Shown here piece after piece: positions 56,122-64,000 of a DNA stretch of 64,000 bases. Origin of the DNA: Talinum fruticosum (taxonomy: Eukaryota > Streptophyta > Magnoliopsida > Caryophyllales > Talinaceae); the NCBI GenBank assembly GCA_021018815.1, contig JAITYX010000003.1, positions 13,101,501-13,165,500 of the forward strand, read 5' to 3'. Position numbers and translations under genes: made by a program. Numbering within the stretch: the stretch's first letter is position 1; each line of letters starts with the position of its first letter. The notes under the pieces are model-generated. The model searched no databases, had not been told where the DNA came from, and saw only the letters and a program-made list of their open reading frames with translations.

Positions 56122-58222
56122 ATGAATTTCATGAGTGAGCTAACCCGGTGGATGCATGATATGAGCAATATAGACAGATTCAGGTTATCAAATTATGGGC
56201 TAAATACCTACTCGAGCATTCGCCAAGTAAAGGTCTATTGGACTTTATTAAGCTGTTGTGGCCTTTTGGGACCCTTACCATCACGTCTTCGGGTTTGGGG
56301 ATAAGGAGCTGTGCCCCTGCTCGAAGAATTTGATGCCATACTAGGCAGATAAAGGCGTACGAAACCAGTTCTACCTAAATCTTTGGAAAATCTCCGTGGA
56401 ACTTATAAGTACTTGTTGAACCGAGCAATAAGAATCTAGGGTGGATTCTTATTTGGAATTAGGTAAATCGACTAACCCGATGAAACACTAATGGCACATG
56501 TACGTCTATTCGAAGCAATCATTATCCCGAGGCGACGAGCCATTATCGCCTGTCCGGTAGGTGGATTCCTACTAGTAGGAGGTCACGGGGATATGGAACC
56601 CACGACACTACTCGAATTTGGTTGAACAATTAGAGAATTATTGTTCTCTAACACCACTAATAGTTGCTTGAGACAATCATAGGTTTAGATCGGGTCGAAG
56701 CAAATTCCGAGGAAGACTTCTCCGGGAGGCCCCTATTATTGCAGAAACCAAACAACCACCGAGGAGATCAAACAGCGTAAGCCGGTTGGCGGTGTCGACC
56801 ATAGGGCGATCCAATGTCGCCTAGATTAATTCGTCGCTGGCTTACATCAAATGTCTTGTTTATTTCGCTCCTTTTTGTTTCTTTGCCTCTCTTTTTTTAT
56901 TTTGCTCCTATTGGGCCTAAAAATATTAAATTTTTACCGTGCAAGACACTTATTATTATTTGGATTTTGCATCTGTCATGTGCGAGATCCGGTTAATGCA
57001 GAGCACCTAAAGCTAATTCGGGCTCCTACGAAAACTAATTCGTATTTAGCGGTACACTTCTATCAGCGAAAACTAGAAGAGGTGGTAACCGATCACCCAA
57101 TTTCTTGGTGGGAGGAGTACCTCAAGAATCATAGTAACGATATAGCATGGTATGCCGAGAACTAGAAAGTGTCCCGATTCAGGACGCATACCTTGATGGA
57201 GAGTGGGCAGCCTTCGTTTCGAGCTAAGTGATATTCATGTTGAGAAGCTTTGTTTGCTTAATGGTCAGCCGAAAATGTTTGCTTATTTTATGACCAAGGG
57301 AAAACCTCAAAGTACAAGCGCATGATGCTAGTGGATCCCGGGGGATGATGAGTCCGGATTATTAAGTTCTTATGATTTTGTTCATAAATAATTAATTACC
57401 AATTTAGTTAAGAAGGTTAGTGAAAGTAGCCACCAAAAACCTCCATGGTGAAGCAAGAAGGTTTGTTCTAGCCAAACCGGAATATTGCCATTTTATGCTC
57501 ATGGTACATAAATAAGTTGCTTGCTTAAAACATGGTCGGTCCATGAGGATACCTTAGCCGAATGATGAGCAACAAAAGAAGATGATGACTAAGCATTCTA
57601 GAAGCATCAAGAATCAAAGAGCTTGGAGAAGGGAAAACAAGCTATGGCCACATGTTCCCAATTTTGGAATACTTGGCTAGAATTCACCCTAGCTTGCCTT
57701 GGAGGAAGGGAAAGGAATATTGTTAGTTAGCATTTTGTCTAGAAAGCGAGTACCTACTATTTCCCAAACCGTGTGTTGCGGTTGATGGGAAGAGAGCAAA
57801 TAATTCCTTTGTTGAACTGTATCCGCCTCGCTACCGTTGAATTATTCAAGGGGTTTGGTAAGTCTAACCAAACAAAAAAATGGCCCGAATACTAGACGAA
57901 CCTGCCGAAGCTGTTGACACCTCCAGGAAAACCCAACACTTTTATATCTACCTATTATCCGGAGGGGATAATAGAAGTGGATCCCTAACGACATAAGGCA
58001 TCGAGAGCTATAGAGATGGATCCTGAAAAAGCTATCCTCGCTGCTTGCCCTCTCCAAATTCCCTAAATAAACCCTCGGGTGGCTGAACGCGTCCACCGAA
58101 GAGAACTGAAGCCAAAGGAGCGGAAGAGAGGAGGGCCCGAAGAATCGATGAACCGAAGAAACACACCTAGGATAATGAGGCTGAGTCTAGTGATCCCAAA
58201 GGAAAGAAAGTAAAGATAGACT
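56122..58222 (+). pseudogene. Second antisense gene, DUF7745-like, decayed and interrupted
   Basis: Reading across frames: MNFMSELTRW, then AFWDPYHHVFGFGDKELCP and LLEEFDAILGR (usual text ..FWDPxxRCFTFGxxxLxPTxEEYxxLL..), the most telling match to the DUF7745-type proteins found in plant retrotransposons. Farther on are a Leu/Phe-rich stretch, WWEEYLKNHSNDIAWYAEN and, after the G1 LTR fragment, a Lys/Glu-rich tail ending DPKGKKVKID at 58222. Stops and shifts are frequent. It is antisense to the retroelement, downstream of its own TATA box. Function unknown; the family assignment is tentative. Confidence 0.45.
57194..57741 (+). mobile_element. Truncated G1 LTR
   Basis: TGATGGAGAGTGGGCAGCC start; matches 9408-10680 over its first 540 bp, then ends within TTAGTTAGCATTTTG. 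No right-hand end or target duplication, so the rest was deleted. Confidence 0.85.
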
Positions 58223-58640
58223 AAGGCTTTGAGTTTTTAGATAGAATTTATTTAGAATAAAAGAGAAGGAGGTTTAGTTTTGCCTCTTTAGAACAAATTC
58301 ATTATTTTTACAAGTAGTATGCTTGCACTCGATTTCCCTTTTATTAGCTATGTACTCGGGTAAGTAGTAGGCTTACCTTTTTATAAATAAAAATAAGTAT
58401 TGTACTATATTTTTATATTTTATCGCTTACCTAGAGGGAAAATAAATTGGACCGTCTAATTGCACTGTCCCGAAATAAAGAAACCATCTAATTGGATGGT
58501 TAAAAGATTACAGAGTCAAAAGAAAAAAAATCGGCCGGCCAGCCCACTATTGTCCGGGTGGTGACCGCTGCCCGCCATATAGCCTTACCTGGTTAGGCCG
58601 GCGTGGCCCGCTGTCTAAAGTTGTGCTAGATGTAATGCTC
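58223..58640. other. Non-coding stretch after the integrase end
   Basis: AT-rich; no gene recognised on either strand. Confidence 0.4.
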
Positions 58641-59640
58641 CTTCAAATGATTGAAATTCGCGTATTGAAAAATTTCCTCTCCATCCAAATCATTCAATTT
58701 CATCGCCTCGCTGGGTAAGATCTAACTAAGTATAAATGGACCTTGCCAATTGGGTTTAAATTTCCCTCGTGGGTCCTAAATTGGTACAAATCTCCAATTT
58801 GTAGATTTCTAGGCTTAACTTTCTTGTTTAATGCCCTGGATATATGTGCTTGGTATATTTGGACATTGTGCAGGGCGTTGAGACACCTCTCATCCAATAG
58901 TACTAACTCTTCATAGCGTGCTCTAGCCTATTCCGCTTCTAGAATTTGGCTTTCAACAATGATCCTTAATAAGGGAATGGAAATTTCTGCTGGAAGGACT
59001 TATTCCATCCCATAAACTAGAGAGTAAGGTGTTGCTCCCGTAGAGGCTCTAATAGATGTTTAATAACCCCATAAAGCAAAAGGCATCTTGTCGAGCCGGT
59101 CCTTATAATTAACCGCCATCTTCTCCACTATTTTACGAATGTTTTTATTAACGACTTCGATTGCTCCATTGGTTTGAGGACGGTAAGGGGAAGATTTATG
59201 GTGTTGGATCTTGTACTTGTCCAACAACGAGATGATATTCCGAGTAATGAACTTAGCTACCTGTTTCGACGTTAAAGATGCATAAGAGGCCGCCTCTACC
59301 CATTTTGTGAAATAGTCAATTGCTACTAACACGAATTCATGACCACTTGTTCCTTTCGGGGTCACCTTGCCCATAATGTCTATTCCCAAAACCGAGAATA
59401 GCTAGGGTAAAGCTAATACTGTGAGGAATGTGCTTGGTTTTGGAAATTTACATACACCGACATTTATGGCACCTTCTAACAAATTCATGACGATCTGCTG
59501 CCATGGTCGACCAATAATATCCGAGTCTTTAAATCTTACGGACCAACATCTTACCATTCATATGAGGGCCACGCTCCCCACCATGAATCTCATCCATGAT
59601 ATGCTTTGCTTCATGTTGGTTGACACAAAGTAAGCTAATC
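58641..59640 (-). pseudogene. Tat/Ogre-type integrase
   Basis: Minus strand from 59640: a HHCC zinc finger (EIHGGERGPHMNGKMLVRKI, a stop, then RRCHKC), then the core VTPKGTSGHEFVLVAIDYFT (first catalytic Asp), ..QTNGAIEVVNKNIRKIV (catalytic Glu). The text jumps from NIISLL to DKYKIQHHKSSPYRPQ, so the segment with the second catalytic Asp (usual ..TDNG..) is deleted. The C-terminal part ends RALNKKVKPRNLQIGDLYQF (58700-58897). It cannot integrate DNA as it stands. Confidence 0.85.
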
Positions 59641-59798
59641 CAGGAGTTTCTTTTCTTATACGAGTTGCCTTTGATTGATGAAGAATTGCGCAACCAATAT
59701 CCCGATGGCTCATTTGGCTCTAGGTGTGGAGTCCAAGGGATATTCTTATTTATCCGAGATATTGATAAATATCATGATACTAACTGGTGTGGTCGGTA

Positions 59799-60792
59799 TT
59801 AGACACTTCTAATGTGCGGATGTGTGCGGGGTGACTCAGTCGCTCTATGTGGACGAGGCATTGAATAAATACCGTTAGGGATGTTGATCATGGATGCTAA
59901 TTTAGCTAATGCATCCGTGAATTGGTCATCATCCCTAGGAAGGTAAGTGAAAGAGATGTTCTCAAAACGTTTGGTTAATTTTATCGGACATGCTTGGTAG
60001 GGTGCCAAGGCTTCACTATTTACCTTCCATTTTTATGAGATTTGATTAATAATAAAGCTGGAGTCACCAAAAACCCTGATATTCTTAACCCCGATCTCTA
60101 CAGCAGCTTCAAGTCCTGTGATGCAAGCTTTGTATTCTACGGCGTTGTTGGTGACTTCGATATCTAGTTTAACTGAAATGGGAGTATGCGCTCCCTCCGG
60201 TTAGACCAGAAGAATCCCTACTCCAAAGCCCTTCCGGTTAGAAGCGCCATTGAAGTACATTTTCCAAACGTCCACCTCTACTTGTAAGATATCTTCGTCC
60301 GGAAAGTTAAGGTGTCCAGGTTGCGATTCAGGTATGGGTAGATAAGATAAGCATTATGTCACTATTCTTCCTTTGATCGATTTTTGAGGGACATACTTGA
60401 GTTCCAATTCTAACAACATGACAATCCACCTTGCTATCTTGCTACTGATAGTTTGTTGCTCAAGTACATACTTAATAGGATCCATAGGTGCTACCACATG
60501 TACCGTATGGGCTAACATATAATGCCCGAGCTTCTTGGTAGCCCATACTAGTGCCAATGAAGTCTCATAATCTAGGAACTTCTTACTTAGTTAGTATATC
60601 GCGCGCTCCTCCTTCCCGTCTCATTGAGCTAGCATGGCTCCCATAGCCGTTTCCAATCTTGGCGAGATACATAAGCAAAGGTTTCCTTGGTTGGGGTGGA
60701 ACTAACATTGGAGGGTTAGCTAGGTATTCCTTAACCTTCATGAATGGTTGTTGGCACTTGGCATCCCAAGTGGGCTCAGATTCTTTCTTCAA
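59799..60792 (-). pseudogene. Tat/Ogre-type RNase H region
   Basis: Minus strand: WDAKCQQPFMKVKEYLANPP and LVPPQPRKPLLMYLAKIGN (start of the RT-RNase H linker), MALVWATKKLGHYMLAHTVH, DPIKYVLEQQTISSKIARW and, later, FENISFTYLPRDDDQFTDAL. These match the Ogre/Tat RNase H text (..YVPREENxxADALA..). Broken into several frames. Confidence 0.82.
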
Positions 60793-61002
60793 CTTCTTAA
60801 AAATAGGTTCACGAGACCATAGTCATTATTGATATGAAACGATCGATGTTCTATAAACATCCTAGGAAACCCCTTATCTCTTTTTCTATGCTTGGTGGAG
60901 GGATCACCTAAATGGCTTTGATCTTGGATGGATCAACTTCAATTCCTCTAAGACTGACAACATAACTTAACGGTTTCCCGAGGTTAATCCAAAGGCGCAC
61001 TT

Positions 61003-61700
61003 TTAAGGGTTGTGGCGCATGTTGTATTTTCCGAGTCTCCGGAGGAATTTCCTTAGGCTGGGTAGGTGCCCTGCCCTATCTTTAGACTTTATGATCATGT
61101 CATCCACATAAACATCAGCTTCTTTGTGGATCATGTCATACAATAAGGTTGTAGCTATCCTTTGGTATGTTGCACCGACGTTCTTGAGCCCAAATGGCAT
61201 CACCATGTAATAGTATGTCCCCCATTGAGTGATGAAGGTCATCTTTTCCATATCCTCTTTAGTCATCTTCACCTGATTATGCCCAACATAGTCATCCATG
61301 AACGGAAACAAAGCATGATCCGCTTTGTTATCTACAAGGATGTCGATATAAGGCAACAGGAAATCGTCTTTAGGATTGGCCTTATTCGGATCTCTCGAAG
61401 TCGACACCCATACGAGCCCTGCCGTCTTTCTTCGAGAACTTGTACTATATTTGCTACCCACCGAGGATAGTGAACTACCTTGATGAACCTAGCCTTTAAC
61501 TGCTTCCTGGACCTCTTCCTTAATCTTCAAAACCCATTCGGGTTTCATTTTCCTCGACTTTTACCTAACCGGCTTAGCATTTTCGTAAAGTGGAATTTTA
61601 TGTTCTACTATACTTGGATCTATACCTGAGATGTCTTTATAGGACCATGCAAAGACATCTATGAACTCTGTAAGGAGCAAAGTAAATTGCTTACGCTCTT
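61003..61700 (-). pseudogene. Tat/Ogre-type reverse transcriptase
   Basis: Minus strand: DPNKANPKDDFLLPYIDILV (finger region), KMTKEDMEKMTFITQWGTYY, MVMPFGLKNVGATYQRI and ADVYVDDMIIKSKDRAGHL. The YVDD active site is intact in this copy, unlike the copia one. The finger N-terminus upstream (about 61470-61700) is out of frame. Confidence 0.88.
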
Positions 61701-62130
61701 ACGGATCTAGTGTTCTCCCCATCTTAACTACTTGGGTTGATCAACTAACCCCAGATTAATTGTTACTATTTCCTCTATTATTGGTGAGCGATTTTCATGA
61801 TCTTCCATAGCTTTTATTAGTTCTTTACGGATTTCTTGTTTATTATTAGAGGCTAAACAATTGAAAGCAAGAGAAGGCAAAGAGTAAGTGGAAAGGTTCA
61901 CTTTATCGAATGAAGCAATGAGTACATCGGACTCAAAAATTGAATATACAAAGCTGGAAGTGGCGGAATGAGAAAAAGAACTAGAAATAACGAAGGAGAA
62001 TAAAAAGCCTTAGTACTAGAGACGAGAAAGAGGATGCGCTCCTAGACCGACATCCAATCTTGGCCCTCCTTGATTTCAATCCAAGTGACATGCTTGGACC
62101 CTTCATTATCAATGTTTGTGATAAATTTAG
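61701..62130 (-). other. Linker between RT and protease
   Basis: No conserved motif seen; probably degenerate polyprotein sequence. Confidence 0.35.
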
Positions 62131-62620
62131 ATGGATAGAACTGCGAGTGCTTCATCCTTTTCTAAGGTAGCGACAGACCTCGAATCCATATAGTTCCTCA
62201 TCATTGGCATCGTGATTGATCTCAACTACATATTCTTTAGAGGTAATAGTAGCACAAAGATTATCCCCGTTAACAATTATCACTTGACCAGTAATGATCA
62301 TCTTAACTTTTTGATGCACTTGTAGAGGGCACCGCCCGATGATCATGTAACCAAGGGTGTCCTAGGAGTAAATTGAAGGTAGTCTGGGATATCTAGGACT
62401 TGGAATTCAATGTTCCTTTCTACAGGCCCTATATTAATTAGCAATTTCACTTGTTCCCTACACTTGTTCTTTTAGAATTGTCATAAGCTCGAAGATGTAC
62501 GATCTGTTTAGAGAGTTATTGCTCTGTAATTCCTAACCTTCTAGTAGTTTTCCGGGGACACACGTTTACTTCGATCCATTGTCTACCAAGGTTAGGGGAT
62601 TAAACTTGTTGATGCAAGTT
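62131..62620 (-). pseudogene. Tat/Ogre-type protease region
   Basis: A likely active-site segment LVDNGS (near 62580) is followed on the minus strand by VKLLINIGPVERNIEFQVLD and, after a shift, GRCPLQVHQKVKMIITGQVI (62152-62346), matching the ..LHQKVKFIVxGQLVxV.. region after Ogre proteases. Several shifts. Confidence 0.6.
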
Positions 62621-63283
62621 CTGGTTAATTAAAGGGCATTGTTGTGTGCAACGCCTTCTTACGGGAGATCCTTTTAATTAAAGGTAATAGCTCCATCCCC
62701 ACTATTAACCAATCCTACCACTTCTTTTGGCGTGGTTTCGGGAGAAACCTCGATCTTACTCGAGTGCGTCGATCAAATCCTGTATATGTTTACGGGAAGT
62801 AGATATTAATTGCCGATTGAGATATCAACCTTTAATTTCTAGAGTCTGTTTAAGGATTGGGTCTTCTTCTTTTGTAGCTTTAGTCTCTTTTGGGGCTTCC
62901 TAAGTATGTTATGGACCTAGGGGTGCATTATGCCGTGATCTAGTAAGGAATTGGACTACAGGACTTTTAGTTTTTCCCCAAAAGTCCTCTTTTTCTAAGG
63001 GTGGTGTGCCCAAGAAATCATCGTTATTGTCGTCACCATTGCTTCTCATTTCGTAGACATCTTCTTCATCACTTACCCAAAACCCCTAGACTTCTGGATC
63101 TAAATGAGGTAAGCCAAGAAGTTGTTTAGCTTCGTCAACATCTTGGAGATAAACAGACGGGTCCTACTAACCTCGGAGTGGGTTTAGTGAAAATGGCTAA
63201 GGTGCCGTTAAAAGGATTTTTGTTGTTGTTTCGTTTCTAGACAGCCTTAGGTTAAGGGAGTTAGCCATTTAGAAACATGCTTT
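62621..63283 (-). other. Gag-protease linker region
   Basis: Minus strand probably the C-terminal gag or linker. Acidic and low in recognisable motifs. Confidence 0.35.
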
Positions 63284-63980
63284 CTAGTTTGTTCTTGAAT
63301 GTCCAACACTTTTCGATATCATGTCCTCGTGCACGATGATATTTATAAAATTTTCCCGCATCCTAGTTTTTGGACTGTTTTGCGGTTTTGATTCCGCTCT
63401 AACGGGTGGCAATTCTATTTTTCCCATTTTCCAGGAGACGATCAAGGGCTTTAGTGTAGGTAGTATCAATAGGAGTGTAGTTAGTATGCCTGTTGAAGGC
63501 ATTGACATCTACACCCCTACTAGTATTGATCTGTATTGGAGGTTTTCTTATCTTTGGAATGATAATTACCTCTATACCCAGATCGCGACTTTTGTGGTCA
63601 CGGTAGACAACTTTTCTTCTATCGAGCAAACGAGCATCTCTAAGGGTTGAAAAATTCATCATGGGTAGGAATTTAAGGTGCTGAATGCAATTGGGTTGAA
63701 GGTTTTTCACGATGATCCTAACTTGGTCTTTCTCGGAAGATTGATCAACCATGTGGGAAGCCTTTGCTTTCCATCAAGTTAGAAAATCTATGAAGCTCTC
63801 CTTCTCACCTTGCTCGATTAACTCTAAGTCTCCGAGAGTAACAGATATATCACTGTTATAAAAGTATTGATGTAGGAACTCCTTGCACATATCAGTCCAA
63901 TGGGCGACCTTGCGTGGGTCAACTGCATTATACGAATTCATTACATCGATATCGAAAGTCCACGGGAAAAGATGTGGCAA
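63284..63980 (-). pseudogene. Tat/Ogre-type gag
   Basis: Minus strand: VAHWTDMCKEFLHQYFYNSD, ISVTLGDLELIEQGEKESFI, FLT (Retrotrans_gag; usual ..W.DM..EF..QY.YN.DI.VTR.DLE...Q...ESF..F..RWR..) then SSEKDQVRIIVKNLQPNCIQ. Two frames, a break near 63760. Capsid-forming protein in an active element. Confidence 0.82.
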
Positions 63981-64000
63981 GTGTATTCGTAATGTTCTTA

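Larger units (their letters stand above)
50140..64000 (-). mobile_element. Tat/Ogre-like Ty3/gypsy element with antisense genes, 5' end outside window
   Basis: Minus-strand order from the right edge: gag, protease, RT, RNase H, integrase, a 6-kb region with two plus-strand genes, polypurine tract and 3' LTR. The gag, RT and integrase text is of the Tat/Ogre lineage. Antisense extra genes between integrase and 3' LTR are a known habit of that lineage. All coding parts have stops or shifts. The 5' LTR and primer site lie beyond 64000. Confidence 0.85.

Noticed and set aside
57189..57755. TACCT on both sides of the truncated G1 LTR as a target duplication
   Set aside because: The right copy lies about 8 bases beyond the end of LTR similarity and the LTR is clearly truncated, so the match is probably chance.
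1..64000. tRNA or rRNA genes
   Set aside because: No cloverleaf-like or ribosomal segments were seen; tRNA-Met similarity is limited to the retroelement primer sites.

Overview
This window reads as plant nuclear DNA, most likely from a eudicot. It is AT-rich and carries plant-type LTR retrotransposons (Ty1/copia, chromovirus-like Ty3/gypsy, Tat/Ogre-like Ty3/gypsy), an L1-type LINE, CACTA and hAT DNA transposons, MITE-like units and long trinucleotide tracts. I found no intact host gene, rRNA, tRNA or CRISPR array. Almost everything is a transposable element or its debris, stacked by nested insertion. The species cannot be named from this sequence.

Layout. 1-2237: the 5' part of a CACTA element on the minus strand. 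2286-2645: a foldback MITE. 2735-25145: a decayed Ty1/copia element (probably Sirevirus-like), cut by many later insertions: two MITE-like units with microsatellites, a Tat/Ogre-type LTR (5196-7067), a gag-protease-only Ty3/gypsy element (7104-13353, called family G1 here) with a G1 solo LTR inside it (9408-10680), a CACTA-like element (14830-20384) with a nested hAT element (15351-16477) and a captured ABCC-transporter fragment, and another G1 solo LTR (20720-21938). 25189-26235: part of another gypsy-type LTR. 26236-39033: a deleted chromovirus whose 5' LTR holds a CACTA-like element (28639-33987). That element carries a captured oligopeptide-transporter exon and a solo LTR (29567-31755). 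39034-49370: a tandem array of about 200-bp cores joined by ATT/AAC microsatellites, broken by a Sirevirus-like LTR, a G1 solo LTR and a LINE that itself contains a G1 solo LTR. 49371-50139: a LINE ORF1 fragment. 50140-64000: the 3' two-thirds of a Tat/Ogre-like element on the minus strand: 3' LTR, two plus-strand (antisense) genes with their own TATA boxes, then integrase, RNase H, RT, protease and gag remnants running off the window.

How the parts relate. Target-site duplications give a relative order: copia, the satellite-like array, the chromovirus and the LINE are the older layers; CACTA, hAT and MITE elements came next; family G1 hit nearly all of them last. G1 has seven LTR copies here but only one two-LTR element, and that element lacks RT, RNase H and integrase, so it must have been mobilised in trans. 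The most unusual region is 52600-58220. There a Tat/Ogre-like element carries, antisense to its own genes, an intron-containing plant-mobile-domain (MAIN-like) gene behind a duplicated TATA promoter, and a second antisense gene resembling the DUF7745 type. All coding regions show frameshifts or stops, so current protein function is unlikely.
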